NCBI GenBank assembly: GCA_003132145.1
Contig: PKWU01000039.1
Span: 16,593-80,592 of the forward strand
Reading direction: 5' to 3'
Length of the DNA: 64,000 bases
Origin: Granulicella sp.
GTDB lineage: Bacteria > Acidobacteriota > Terriglobia > Terriglobales > Acidobacteriaceae
Part shown: in pieces, positions 1 to 8,271 of the stretch
Position numbering within the stretch: the stretch's first letter is position 1
How the letters are laid out: each line of letters begins with the position of its first letter
The notes under the pieces: model-generated
Databases searched by the model: none
Seen by the model: the letters and a program-made list of their open reading frames with translations, nothing else
Told to the model about the DNA's origin: nothing
Translations under genes and position numbers: made by a program

Positions 1-42
1 GCACCGGCGGGCAATACCGCGATGCTGGCGCCGGCGAAGTGA
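1..42 (+). CDS. 3' end of an upstream gene cut by the window edge (uncertain)
   Basis: The first 42 bases read in frame 1 as 13 codons rich in Ala, Pro and Gly, then TGA. The next gene's -10-like box starts 15 bases later. This is compatible with the C-terminus of a gene that begins outside the window, but so little is visible that neither the product nor the coding status can be shown. Confidence 0.25.
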   Translation, partial: APAGNTAMLAPAK

Positions 43-57
43 GCCTTCGCCTCGCAC

Positions 58-70
58 TATACTCGGAGAG
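58..70 (+). promoter_or_regulatory. -10-like box just before ccmA
   Basis: TATACT occupies 58-63 and the ATG of ccmA is at 71, leaving 7 nt. A purine-rich GGAGAG touches the start codon, too close for a normal ribosome binding site. A start at or next to the ATG (leaderless or near-leaderless mRNA) is an inference. No good -35 box was seen. Confidence 0.35.
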
Positions 71-841
71 ATGAACGAAACAGCTCACGAGACCGGGTCA
101 ATTCATACGAACAAACCAGATCAGGCGAGCGGAGCGGTGCGCGTGGCGGCCGCGCGGCTGGATGCGGTGTCGAAGCTGTATGGAGGGTTCGCGGCGCTGC
201 GCAAGGTGACGGTGGGGTTCGCGGTGGGCTCGTCCACGGTGGTGCTGGGGGACAATGGGGCGGGCAAATCGACGCTTCTAAGGCTGATTGCAGGTCTGAT
301 TGTGCCGACGCGGGGCACGGTGAAGGTCTTCGGTGATGAGCCGCGCTGGCAACGGCGGCGCATTGCGTATATGAGCCATGAGGCGATGCTTTACGACGAG
401 CTTTCTGCGATGGAGAACCTGCGCTACTTCGCAGAGCTACAGAGCGATGGATGTGGCTGCGTCTGTGGTGCGCCGGAACGGGCGCTGCGCGCGGTGGGGC
501 TGGACCCGGCGCTGACGCGGCCCGTGGGGCAGTACTCGCAGGGAATGAAGCAGAGGGCTTCGCTGGCGCGTGTACTGCAGACTGACCCCGAGTTGCTGCT
601 GCTCGATGAGCCGTTCTCCAACCTGGACGTGGATTCGGCGAGGCACATGGTGGAGCTGCTGATGGAGTTTCGCTCGCGCCCGGTGAGTGCAGCTTCAACC
701 GAGCAGGGCGCGCGAGGGCGAACGATCATTCTGACCACGCACCAGGCGCACCTGGCCGAGCCGCTGGCCGAGACGACGCTGACCATGCGGGCGGGGACGA
801 TTCTGTCTATCGTTGGCGCGGCGCGGGAGGGGGCGCAATGA
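71..841 (+). CDS. ccmA: ABC transporter ATP-binding protein, CcmA-like (heme/cytochrome c maturation)
   Basis: This 256-residue protein is a single ABC ATPase. Walker A GDNGAGKST is at about residues 60-68, the signature YSQGMKQR at 155-162, Walker B LLLLDE at 175-180, and a switch-histidine region ILTTHQ near the C-terminus. CcmA normally pairs with CcmB to power the release of heme from the CcmC-CcmE complex in cytochrome c maturation. The assignment rests on the neighbours, because ccmB, ccmC and ccmD follow on the same strand. The first 20 or so residues precede the conserved fold and may be a lineage extension. The last codons overlap the start of the next gene by 4 nt (ATGA), which suggests translational coupling. 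Confidence 0.85.
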   Translation: MNETAHETGSIHTNKPDQASGAVRVAAARLDAVSKLYGGFAALRKVTVGFAVGSSTVVLGDNGAGKSTLLRLIAGLIVPTRGTVKVFGDEPRWQRRRIAYMSHEAMLYDELSAMENLRYFAELQSDGCGCVCGAPERALRAVGLDPALTRPVGQYSQGMKQRASLARVLQTDPELLLLDEPFSNLDVDSARHMVELLMEFRSRPVSAASTEQGARGRTIILTTHQAHLAEPLAETTLTMRAGTILSIVGAAREGAQ

Positions 842-1359
842 AGCCTGCCAAGACAGCGAAGACCAACGCGGCGCGGCTGCTGGACTCGCTGGGGATTGCG
901 TATGAGGCGCGGGCTTACGAGGTCGATCCCGAGGACCTGAGCGCGATTGCGGTGGCGCGCGAGGTTGGGCTGCCCGCCGAGCAGGTCTTCAAGACGCTGC
1001 TGACGCGGGCTTCGAGCGGCGAGTACTTCTTCGCGGTGGTTCCCGGCGACTGCGAACTCGACCTGAAGAAGCTGGCGGCAGCGGCCGAGGTGAAGCGGGT
1101 GGAGCTGGCGTCGCTGAAGGAGGTGGAACCGCTGACCGGCTATGTGCGCGGCGGGGTGACGGTGATGGCCGCGAAGACCCCGTTCCCTGCCTATGTGGAC
1201 GAGACGATCGAGCTGCATGAGGTGATTTCGATCTCGGCGGGAGTGCGCGGGACTCAGCTTCTGCTTGCGCCCGCGGACTACCTGCGCGCGAGCAAGGGAA
1301 CGCTGGCCGATCTGACCAAGATTCTGCGGGACGCGGCCGGCGCGGAGGCGGGCGGATGA
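838..1359 (+). CDS. ybaK: Cys-tRNA(Pro)/aminoacyl-tRNA deacylase, YbaK/EbsC family
   Basis: At 173 residues this has the usual length of the YbaK/EbsC family, which hydrolyses misacylated Cys-tRNA(Pro). Family features are AARLLDSLGIAYEARAYEVD at the N-terminus, VFKTLL at about residues 46-51, FFAVVPGD, DLKKLAAAA, and the G-G-x-S/T-like stretch GYVRGGVTVMA. It sits inside the ccm cluster, overlapping ccmA by 4 nt upstream and ccmB by 4 nt downstream. It is therefore probably co-translated with them, although no direct role in heme delivery is known for this family. Confidence 0.85.
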   Translation: MKPAKTAKTNAARLLDSLGIAYEARAYEVDPEDLSAIAVAREVGLPAEQVFKTLLTRASSGEYFFAVVPGDCELDLKKLAAAAEVKRVELASLKEVEPLTGYVRGGVTVMAAKTPFPAYVDETIELHEVISISAGVRGTQLLLAPADYLRASKGTLADLTKILRDAAGAEAGG

Positions 1360-2075
1360 GCCGAGTGATGAGCGAGCTACGGAACGACCTGCGCGGGCTG
1401 AGGAGATACTTCGGCCACGTGTGGTGCCATCTGCGGAAGGACCTGCGGCTGGAGTGGCGCTCGCGCGACTCGGTGGTTGGAATGCTCTTCTTCGCGCTGC
1501 TGGTGGTGATAATTTTTTCGCTGGCGTTCGATCCCACGGCGGCTGTCTCGCGCGAGATTGCGGGCGGGATTCTGTGGGTCGCGCTTCTGTTCGCGTCGTT
1601 CACGGCGCTGAACCAGTCGTGGACGCGGGAGCAGCGCAATCGCGTGCTGGATGCGCAGCGGATGTCGCCCGCGCCGGCGTCGGCGCTGTTTCTCGGCAAG
1701 GCGCTGGCCAACCTGATCTTCGTGGCGCTGATCGAGGTGGTGCTGTCGCCGCTGTTCATCGTCTTCTACAACCTTCATGCGCTGGGCGAGGGTTGGATGC
1801 TGGCGATCGTGATGCCGCTGGGGACCTGGGCGCTGGTCTGCAATGGGACATTTTTCGCGGCAATGAGCCTGCGCACGCGCAACCGCGAGCTACTGCTGCC
1901 GCTGATTATGGTTCCGATCTCGATTCCCGCGCTGCTGGGAATGATGCAGGCGACGACCGCGATCCTGACCGGCGAGAGCGATCCGGCGATATGGATTCGG
2001 CTGCTGGTGGCGTACAACATTGCGTTCACGACGGTTTGCCTGCTGCTGTTCGAGACGGTGCTGAGCGCGGAGTGA
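1356..2075 (+). CDS. ccmB: Heme exporter protein CcmB (ABC permease)
   Basis: A 239-residue integral membrane protein with about six hydrophobic segments, for example GMLFFALLVVIIFSLAF, GILWVALLFASFTALN and LLPLIMVPISIPALLGMM. The N-terminal cytoplasmic stretch LRKDLRLEWRSRD and the EQRNRVLDAQRMSPAPASALFLGK region are typical of CcmB. It forms the membrane half of the CcmAB transporter that acts with CcmC and CcmD in the cytoplasmic membrane. Its ATG overlaps the ybaK stop (ATGA). ccmC follows after about 180 nt, a gap that carries a palindromic repeat. Confidence 0.9.
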   Translation: MSRVMSELRNDLRGLRRYFGHVWCHLRKDLRLEWRSRDSVVGMLFFALLVVIIFSLAFDPTAAVSREIAGGILWVALLFASFTALNQSWTREQRNRVLDAQRMSPAPASALFLGKALANLIFVALIEVVLSPLFIVFYNLHALGEGWMLAIVMPLGTWALVCNGTFFAAMSLRTRNRELLLPLIMVPISIPALLGMMQATTAILTGESDPAIWIRLLVAYNIAFTTVCLLLFETVLSAE

Positions 2076-2157
2076 GCGAACTCGTTGCGGCAGCGGCGAA
2101 GCGGAAGTTTTGCGGGAGAAAGTTGCGTGCGATTGGTGTAGTACGCAGCTCATCGGG

Positions 2158-2213
2158 GTCCTTCGACTCCGTTTGTCGCAAATGCGCGCCAAACTCCGCT
2201 CAGGTTGACAGCA
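2158..2213. repeat. Interrupted copy of the CCTTCGAC...CTCAGG palindrome
   Basis: The ccmB-ccmC gap holds CCTTCGACTCCG, about 20 intervening bases, then ACTCCGCTCAGG. The two ends are the outer halves of the CCTTCGACTTCGCTCAGG palindrome seen intact near 8305 and 22937. The interior has its own GTTTG/CAAAC arms. It looks like a copy whose centre was replaced. Confidence 0.4.
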
Positions 2214-2241
2214 AGAAGCTGCGGGGTTGGCGTCTTCTTGG

Positions 2242-2256
2242 TAGACTCATAGAACG
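2242..2256 (+). promoter_or_regulatory. -10-like box before ccmC
   Basis: TAGACT at 2242-2247 ends 9 nt before the ccmC ATG at 2257. This suggests that ccmC has its own short-leader promoter in addition to read-through from ccmB. Confidence 0.3.
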
Positions 2257-2991
2257 ATGAGGCACACACGAATCTACCGCGCGGTTGGCATCTGCTGGGT
2301 GGTCCTGACGCTGGCTGCGCTTGTGTATGCCACGCGGCTGGCGCTGGTGGTGGCACCCACGGAAGCGACGATGGGCAACGTGCAGCGCATCTTCTACTAC
2401 CATGTTCCGACGTCGATGCTGAGCCTGCTGTTCCCCTACGTGAACTTCGTTGCGTCGGTCTTTTATCTGGGCTGGCGGAGGCGCGATCCGCTGCGAGCGA
2501 TGGCGGCGGACGCAGTGGCAATTTCGGCGGCGGAGGTGACGGTGGTCTTCAGCAGCCTGTCGCTGCTGACGGGAATGCTGTGGGGGCGCGCGGCGTGGGG
2601 CATCTGGTGGACGTGGGACGCGCGGCTGACCAGCATGTTGCTGCTGTGGCTGCTGTATGTGAGTTACCTGATGCTGCGCAAGCTGTCGGCCACCGGGCAG
2701 ACGCAGACGCTGGCGGCTGTGCTTTCGGTGTTCGCGGCCATCGATGTGCCGATCGTCTTCATGTCGATCCGGTGGTGGCGGACGCAGCATCCCGCGCCGG
2801 TATTCTTCGGCGGACAGGACAGCGGCATCGACCCCTCGATGATGCCGGCCTTCGGATGGAACGTGCTGGGGTGGGCGATGTGGGGCGTCTTCCTGCTGGC
2901 GTTCCGCTACGCGCTGGAACGGCGGCGGCAGGAGAGGGAGCAGGAAGCGGCGCTTAAATCCATCGAAGGGTCGCTGGAGATCGCACAATGA
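2257..2991 (+). CDS. ccmC: Cytochrome c biogenesis protein CcmC (heme lyase subunit)
   Basis: A 244-residue polytopic membrane protein of the CcmC/CcsA family. The heme-handling WWD motif appears as WGIWWTWDARLTSML at about residues 112-126. Flanking histidines are in IFYYHVPTSM at about 48 and in RTQHP at about 178. About six membrane segments are visible. The protein binds heme at the periplasmic face and passes it toward CcmE. Its stop overlaps the ccmD start (ATGA). Confidence 0.93.
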   Translation: MRHTRIYRAVGICWVVLTLAALVYATRLALVVAPTEATMGNVQRIFYYHVPTSMLSLLFPYVNFVASVFYLGWRRRDPLRAMAADAVAISAAEVTVVFSSLSLLTGMLWGRAAWGIWWTWDARLTSMLLLWLLYVSYLMLRKLSATGQTQTLAAVLSVFAAIDVPIVFMSIRWWRTQHPAPVFFGGQDSGIDPSMMPAFGWNVLGWAMWGVFLLAFRYALERRRQEREQEAALKSIEGSLEIAQ

Positions 2992-3167
2992 GACTGAGCT
3001 GGATATTCGGCAGCAGCATGGAGGCGCACCACCTGTTGGCCGCATACGTTGCGGTGTGGCTGATTCAGGGTGGGTATGCAGGGTGGATTGCGTGGCAGTG
3101 GGTGCGCGCCGGGAAAGAACTGCAACCGGACCTCTCGCTCAACTCCGGCGATGACGACGACCTCTGA
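2988..3167 (+). CDS. ccmD: CcmD-like small membrane protein
   Basis: This 59-codon ORF is missing from the supplied track. It begins MRLSWIFGSSMEAHHLLAAY, has one hydrophobic segment (LLAAYVAVWLIQGGYAGWIAW), then a short polar tail ending in an acidic SGDDDDL. CcmD is a small one-span protein, normally encoded right after ccmC, that helps release holo-CcmE from CcmABC. The 4-nt overlap with ccmC, the size and the single membrane span support the call. The sequence is too short for a firm family match. Confidence 0.75.
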   Translation: MRLSWIFGSSMEAHHLLAAYVAVWLIQGGYAGWIAWQWVRAGKELQPDLSLNSGDDDDL

Positions 3168-3171
3168 GACA

Positions 3172-3214
3172 GAAAAAAACAACGAAGCCGAAAAGGTTCT
3201 CCCGGCTTCGTTGT
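3172..3214 (-). terminator. Intrinsic terminator-like hairpin, orientated leftward
   Basis: A perfect 12-bp stem (ACAACGAAGCCG at 3179-3190, CGGCTTCGTTGT at 3203-3214) has a 12-nt loop. On the minus strand it is followed by seven T (the A-run at 3173-3179). On the plus strand no T-tract follows. It lies just after ccmD, so it may stop antisense transcripts from entering the ccm genes. It may also end ccm transcription less efficiently in the other direction. Confidence 0.6.
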
Positions 3215-3373
3215 CCGAGGGTTATCGCATCGATGCGTGGATTCTGACTTGTGGCGGAATCACGCGTCATTGATATAGACCCCGATAGCCAGCAAAAAGT
3301 TTCGCGCCCGATATTTCCACTCGATCGTGATGCCCGCTTGCCGATGCGCGCTTGTGCCGCTAGACTCGCAGAG

Positions 3374-4636
3374 ATGCAAAAGATGCGAAAAGTTGGGGCG
3401 GCTGCGCTCGCCGCGCTGCTGCTGTGCGTGGGTTGCCATCGCGGGCGCTTCCCGGATGTGCTCGCGGGATATAGCGAGTTTGCGTATGTCTCAAATGGCG
3501 AGTCGAACACGGTCTCGGTGCTCGACCTGGTGTATCTGCGAGCGGACCGGACACTGCAGGTTGGCATCCAGCCGACCGGCCTGGCGGTAAACCCGAAGCG
3601 GGACGAGGTGTATGTTGTGAACGCGGGAACGGTCGCGGGCACGGGATCTGTGTCGGTGATCGACACGGATGCGAACCGCGTGGTGGCGACCATCCCGGTA
3701 CACAAGCTGCCGTACTTCATCGACGTGGACGCGGCCGGCGGGCGCGCGTATGTGGCCAACAGCGGATCGAACACGGTGAGCGTGATCGACTTGGCGCGGA
3801 GGCGCGTGATCGGCGTGGTGGGCACCGGCGAACAGCCTGGGCTGGCGCGCATCTCGCGCGACATGCGATCGCTGGTGGTGAGCAACCGGGGCGGCGGCAG
3901 CGTCTCAATCTACGCGGTTGAGCCATACGCGACGGCGGAAGGAGCGGGAGCTACCGGCCACGCAACCGCGTCGAAGATTACGGCGAAGGAGCAGTTGCCT
4001 CGTCTGCGCGCGGTCTTTACGGGCTGCCTGGGCGCGACCGACGCGGTGATACTGGACGACTCGTCGAAGGCGTTTATCGCCTGCTCCGGCGGGCACCAGG
4101 TGATGGCGGTGTCGCTGGCCGCGGCGCCGGAGTCGTGGGCGGCGAAGCAGAACGCAACGCTGCTGACCGACCACATGCTGGCGCTGATGGACGTGGGCCA
4201 GACTCCGGTGCAGTTGGCACTGAAGCCGGACGGGGGCGAGATCTTCTGCGCCAACTTCGGATCGGACTCGATCAGCGAGATTGAGACCGGGACGAACGAG
4301 GTGGGCGGAACGTACACCATCGGGAGCAAGCCGGTGTACGGGGTTGTGAGCGCGGACAACGGGACGCTGTGGGTCTCGGACTTCGGCGGCGACTCGATCA
4401 ACCTGTGGAGCATCGATGACGGCAAGCTGGCGGGCAGCGTGCGCACCGGTCATGCGCCGGACGCGCTTGCCTTCTCCGCCGACGAGCACCTGCTTCTGGC
4501 GGTGGACGCGCGCTCGGGCGACGTCTCGGTGGTGCGCACGGCCAACAAGAAGGGCGAGGCAACGCTGTTCACGATCCTACCCGCGGGCGTCTCGCCCAAC
4601 GACATTGTGGTGAAGGCAATGCAGGCCAGGCCATGA
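3374..4636 (+). CDS. YVTN-type beta-propeller lipoprotein
   Basis: Starting at ATG 3374, after a TAGACT box at 3361-3366, the protein has 420 residues. The ORF track extends it to an upstream GTG, but the signal sequence MRKVGAAALAALLLCVGC supports the internal start. The Cys at the end of that signal suggests a lipoprotein, although the lipobox is not ideal. The body is a chain of propeller blades of the type AYVSNGESNTVSVLDL, VYVVNAGTVAGTGSVSVIDT and AYVANSGSNTVSVIDL, ending VSDFGGDSINLWSIDD and SGDVSVVRT. Such proteins are common surface or periplasmic scaffolds in acidobacteria. The substrate is unknown. Confidence 0.8.
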   Translation: MQKMRKVGAAALAALLLCVGCHRGRFPDVLAGYSEFAYVSNGESNTVSVLDLVYLRADRTLQVGIQPTGLAVNPKRDEVYVVNAGTVAGTGSVSVIDTDANRVVATIPVHKLPYFIDVDAAGGRAYVANSGSNTVSVIDLARRRVIGVVGTGEQPGLARISRDMRSLVVSNRGGGSVSIYAVEPYATAEGAGATGHATASKITAKEQLPRLRAVFTGCLGATDAVILDDSSKAFIACSGGHQVMAVSLAAAPESWAAKQNATLLTDHMLALMDVGQTPVQLALKPDGGEIFCANFGSDSISEIETGTNEVGGTYTIGSKPVYGVVSADNGTLWVSDFGGDSINLWSIDDGKLAGSVRTGHAPDALAFSADEHLLLAVDARSGDVSVVRTANKKGEATLFTILPAGVSPNDIVVKAMQARP

Positions 4637-4674
4637 AGAACAGTTGAGCGACTGGCCGCGATAACGGGCGAGGG

Positions 4675-7164
4675 CTACACCTGGCGGGCGAGGACGAGGG
4701 TGATGTCGTCGGGCTGCTCGGCTGCGCCGAGCCATGCGTCGAGGGCGAGCAGGACCTGACGGGAGATGACCTCCAGCGGCTGGTCGCGGTAACGGGCGAC
4801 GATCTCCATGAGGCGGGCTTCGCCGAACTCGCCGAAGTCGTTCTCCGGCTCAGTGATGCCGTCGGAGTAGGCGACGAGGATGTCTCCGGAGTGCATCTTG
4901 AAACGGGCCTCCTCGTAGCGCATTCCGTCCATCAGGCCGACGACAGTGCCTCCGCGGTCGAGGCGGCGAACCACCTTCCCTGCCCGGTTGAGGATGAGCG
5001 GCGGCAGATGGCCGGCGTTGGAGTAGGTGAGCTGCGCGGTGGCCACATCGTAGTGGGCGAGGAAGAGCGTGGCGTACTTTTCCGGCTGCGTGCTGCGATA
5101 GAGATGGCGGTTGAGCAGCGAGAGGATGCGGCCGGGCGACTCGAAGAGCTTGCCGCTGTCTCCGGCCAAGTCCTCGCGGCTGGCGGTAAGGGCGGCGATG
5201 GCGCTCTCGCTGTAGACCAGGTCCTCGCTGGCCAGGCGGTAGGCGCGCACGGCGGAGTGCAGCGTGGCCATCAGCAGAGCGGCGGAGATTCCCTTGCCGC
5301 TGATGTCGCCCAGCGCGATGCCTACGCCGGACTCCGTGCCCTGCGATCCGTCGGGATTGTCGGGGTGATGGAAGATGAGGAAGTCGTAGTAGTCCCCGGA
5401 GACGGTGCGCGCCGGGCGGCAGATGCCAAACAACTGGAGCGTGGGCAGGTCGTGAACCTGCTGCGGGAAGAGGTTGGCCTGCACCTCCTGGGCGATGGTG
5501 AGTTCGCTCTGCATGCGCTCTTTTTCCTGCTGTTCGACGAGCAGGCGTTCGAGCGAGCCGGTCATGCGGTTGAAGGAGCGGGCCAGCTCGCTGAGCTGGT
5601 CGCTCTTGGCGGCGGGCGCGGCACCGATGCGATGCACGAAGTCGCCGCGATCGACGCGCTGGGTGGCGGCGTAAAGTTCCTCGACCGATGTGGTGATGTG
5701 CAGGCTGAGGCGTTGCGCCGCCCACAGGGCAAGCGCCTCGATGAGCGCGAAGAGGATGCAGAGCACGGCCAGGCCAATGCTGATGGCCCGGGTGACGATG
5801 CCTCCGAGCGAGCTGCCGAAGAGCTGGCGGTAGAGTATGGACGGGCGGGAGTGGACCACGATGGGGACGTTGTTGCGATCGCCCGTCTCCCAGTCGCGGA
5901 TGTCCATGGTGGAGATGAAGGGGACGCCGAAGTCGCCGAGGTTGACGGGCTGGGGCTCGGCGCCGCCGTAGACCGAGGTGCGCTCGATGTCGCTGTCGAG
6001 GGAGCGGGTGCCGGTATTTTTCGAGGCAGAGGCTGGAGCTGCGGCGGAGGCGACGGGAGATGTCTGCGGTGCGCCGGTCCTGAGGCCGGAGACGCGCACG
6101 CGTCCAAGCCCCCGCGCGACCACGTCCAGCAGGGCGCTATCGACCGGAAGGCTGGTGATAACGGTGAGCAGGCCGCTACCTTCGGTGTGGCGCTGGTCGA
6201 TGGCGACCAGGAAGAGGTCCTGACCGTCTAGGACCAGGCCGCGGAACTGGTTGCCGTGCAGGTCCGTGGCCCAGAGGGGCAGTCCGAGAGGCAGGCCGGA
6301 GGCGGTATCTTGCGCGGTTGCGGACTGCTGCTCGGCAGTGCTGGATTGCTGTGCTCTGGCGGGCTGTGCGCCGGTTGCGGCAGGCGGCGCGAAAAATTGC
6401 GGCGCAATGTAGGGCGCTCCGTTGAGGTAGACCGCGCTGTGCCGGTGCAGGCGCGCAAGCAGCGGGTCAGGGGCCGATTCGCCCAGCGTCGCGTTCTGGT
6501 TGGTGGTCTGGTTGGTGGTCTGGTTGGTGGTCTGGGCCGCCAACTGGGCCGCGGCATCGGATGCGGTCTGCGCCGCGGAAACCGCCGCAGATCGCGCAGC
6601 AGTTCCGCTGGCCGTAGGACGCGGCCTTCGTTGAAAGCCCGGCGGTCCCGGCGGACGCGGGCCCATCGGCTGCTCGGCACGGTCGCGTATCATGCGCGCA
6701 ATACCCGAGGCGCGTGAGGAACTCATCGCGCCAAGCGTGTCCAACTGCTGGTGCATACGCGAGTCGGCGAGATGGATGGAGAACTGGCCCGCCGCAATGT
6801 AGGCCGAGATGGCCGCCAGAGTCAGGAAGAGGACGACCGGCGCGAGACCGATCAGCAGATAGGTGAGGATGAGCTTGTTGCGCAGGCTCCACAGAAGATG
6901 CTGGTGGAGCAGACGCCAGGCTAGTGGAACCGCCAGGCTGAAGAGCGCCAGACCGGCCAGAAGCTGCATCCAGCCAAGCAGGGTGCTGCCTCTGCTGGGT
7001 GCCAGGCGCAGAAGCCAGATCAGCCCAAAGCCGAGCGCCAGCCAGAAGACCGCGCCGGCCACTCCGGTGGGAGGGCGACGGCGCCACCGGCGGAAGGCGC
7101 GCGCCGCGGGTACTGGGGGCTTATGCCGTCCACCGGATTGAACCGTCTTCTGCATTGGACTCAT
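4675..7164 (-). CDS. Membrane sensor PP2C-type serine phosphatase (RsbU/SpoIIE-like) with HAMP domain
   Basis: The start chosen is ATG 7164, which overlaps the stop of the upstream gene (ATGA) and gives 829 residues. The track's longer version runs antisense-free through the neighbour and is not needed. Three hydrophobic segments lie near the N-terminus (VAGAVFWLALGFGLIWLLRL, a second at about 55-75, ILTYLLIGLAPVVLFLTLAA). A long low-complexity extracytoplasmic region follows, then another membrane segment (ITRAISIGLAVLCILFALIE), a HAMP-like linker and a C-terminal PP2C domain. The metal-binding motifs are SGDYYDFL, ALGDISGKGISAALLMA and AYSDGITEPENDFGEFGEARL. The family dephosphorylates anti-sigma antagonists. 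The partner is not encoded nearby. Confidence 0.85.
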   Translation of the reverse strand: MSPMQKTVQSGGRHKPPVPAARAFRRWRRRPPTGVAGAVFWLALGFGLIWLLRLAPSRGSTLLGWMQLLAGLALFSLAVPLAWRLLHQHLLWSLRNKLILTYLLIGLAPVVLFLTLAAISAYIAAGQFSIHLADSRMHQQLDTLGAMSSSRASGIARMIRDRAEQPMGPRPPGPPGFQRRPRPTASGTAARSAAVSAAQTASDAAAQLAAQTTNQTTNQTTNQNATLGESAPDPLLARLHRHSAVYLNGAPYIAPQFFAPPAATGAQPARAQQSSTAEQQSATAQDTASGLPLGLPLWATDLHGNQFRGLVLDGQDLFLVAIDQRHTEGSGLLTVITSLPVDSALLDVVARGLGRVRVSGLRTGAPQTSPVASAAAPASASKNTGTRSLDSDIERTSVYGGAEPQPVNLGDFGVPFISTMDIRDWETGDRNNVPIVVHSRPSILYRQLFGSSLGGIVTRAISIGLAVLCILFALIEALALWAAQRLSLHITTSVEELYAATQRVDRGDFVHRIGAAPAAKSDQLSELARSFNRMTGSLERLLVEQQEKERMQSELTIAQEVQANLFPQQVHDLPTLQLFGICRPARTVSGDYYDFLIFHHPDNPDGSQGTESGVGIALGDISGKGISAALLMATLHSAVRAYRLASEDLVYSESAIAALTASREDLAGDSGKLFESPGRILSLLNRHLYRSTQPEKYATLFLAHYDVATAQLTYSNAGHLPPLILNRAGKVVRRLDRGGTVVGLMDGMRYEEARFKMHSGDILVAYSDGITEPENDFGEFGEARLMEIVARYRDQPLEVISRQVLLALDAWLGAAEQPDDITLVLARQV
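6497..6532. repeat. 12-bp tandem repeat, 3 perfect units, inside the PP2C gene
   Basis: TGGTTGGTGGTC is repeated three times without mismatch. In the coding strand it gives TTNQ repeats in the extracytoplasmic loop (residue pattern TTNQTTNQTTNQ). Perfect units of 12 bp keep the reading frame, so copy number could vary without inactivating the gene. Confidence 0.8.
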
Positions 7165-8192
7165 TCTACTGCGCGCTGAGCGCTCTGTTGCTCGCGCTCG
7201 GTGCGTTCTTCCTGGCGGGCCACGGAGAGAGCATACCGCGTGGCGGAGAAATGCGCTCCGGCAAGCAGCAACAGGCCGGAGAGGAACGCCCACATCATCA
7301 GGCTGACCGAGACGTAGAACGGGCCGTAGACCGACGGGAAGTCGAGGTGCGGAAGCGCGAGCACGTAGAGGACCTTCGCGCCCTCCCACAGCAGGCCGAT
7401 GACGATGGCCGTTGGCAGCACGGCGCGCGCCGGAACCTTGCGGTTGGGCAGTATCCAATAGATGAGGAAGAAGATCGAAATGCTAACCACCGCGGCAAGG
7501 ACCTGCAGCGTTCCCTCGGTGAGAAATTGGAAGACGATGTTGTCGATGTGGCCGAAGAATATCCAGGTGAGTACCGTCTGCTGCCCGGCGGTGAGCGCGA
7601 CCGAGGTCATCGCCAGCGCACCGACCGCAAACGCCAAGCCCAGCGAGACAATCTGGTTGCGAATGTACGAGCGGTTCTTGGCGACGCCCCAGACCTGATT
7701 CAGCGCGACCTCCAGCGGAAGAAATACGCCGGTGGAACTGATCAGCAGCATCACGATGGAGAAGACCTGCGTGCCCTTGTGCGGGTGCGCCAGCTTGTCC
7801 ATGTTCTTCATGATGAAGTCCTGCGAGGTGGGCAGAAAGTTGCCCATCATCTCGCCGACAACCTTCTCCATGATGCGCGAGTGGAAGACCTGGCGCGAGA
7901 TCGTCAACATCATCACAATGAACGGAAAGAGCGAGAGAATGACGTTGGCCGCAACCGAAAACGCATATGTGTGGACTTCGGTTTGAACCATGTAGTGAGC
8001 CAGTGCGGAGATCTGTGCGCCGGTCCCTTCGCGGCGCACGACCGGGCGCACCTGCGCGATGGGAACGACGGAGGGGGCTTCGTGGGAGTCTTGCGTGGGA
8101 TTGCCTGAGACCATTGGGTTGATAAGCGCTCCAGGACCGGCGAGGAGGAAAGCGGGCCAGCCAGGCTCACGCGCGGCACGGAGACTCTTCAA
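7161..8192 (-). CDS. YihY/virulence factor BrkB family membrane protein
   Basis: This is a 343-residue protein if the first ATG is used. ATG 8114 (MVSGNPTQDS) would give 317 residues and fits the family better. It has about six membrane segments, including ILSLFPFIVMMLTISRQVF, VFSIVMLLISSTGVFLPLEVALNQVWGV, LAFAVGALAMTSVALTAG and FFLIYWILPNRKVPARAVLPTA, all characteristic of YihY/BrkB. The older ribonuclease BN label for this family is regarded as wrong, and the function is unsettled. Its stop overlaps the start of the phosphatase gene by 4 nt, so the two are probably translated together. Confidence 0.85.
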   Translation of the reverse strand: MKSLRAAREPGWPAFLLAGPGALINPMVSGNPTQDSHEAPSVVPIAQVRPVVRREGTGAQISALAHYMVQTEVHTYAFSVAANVILSLFPFIVMMLTISRQVFHSRIMEKVVGEMMGNFLPTSQDFIMKNMDKLAHPHKGTQVFSIVMLLISSTGVFLPLEVALNQVWGVAKNRSYIRNQIVSLGLAFAVGALAMTSVALTAGQQTVLTWIFFGHIDNIVFQFLTEGTLQVLAAVVSISIFFLIYWILPNRKVPARAVLPTAIVIGLLWEGAKVLYVLALPHLDFPSVYGPFYVSVSLMMWAFLSGLLLLAGAHFSATRYALSVARQEERTEREQQSAQRAVE

Positions 8193-8271
8193 CGAACGAC
8201 CGGCAGAACGTGGCTCTGTTATTAGGCTAGCAGACGGGCGCAGATTGAATGATGAACTCGCATTGCAGGCC

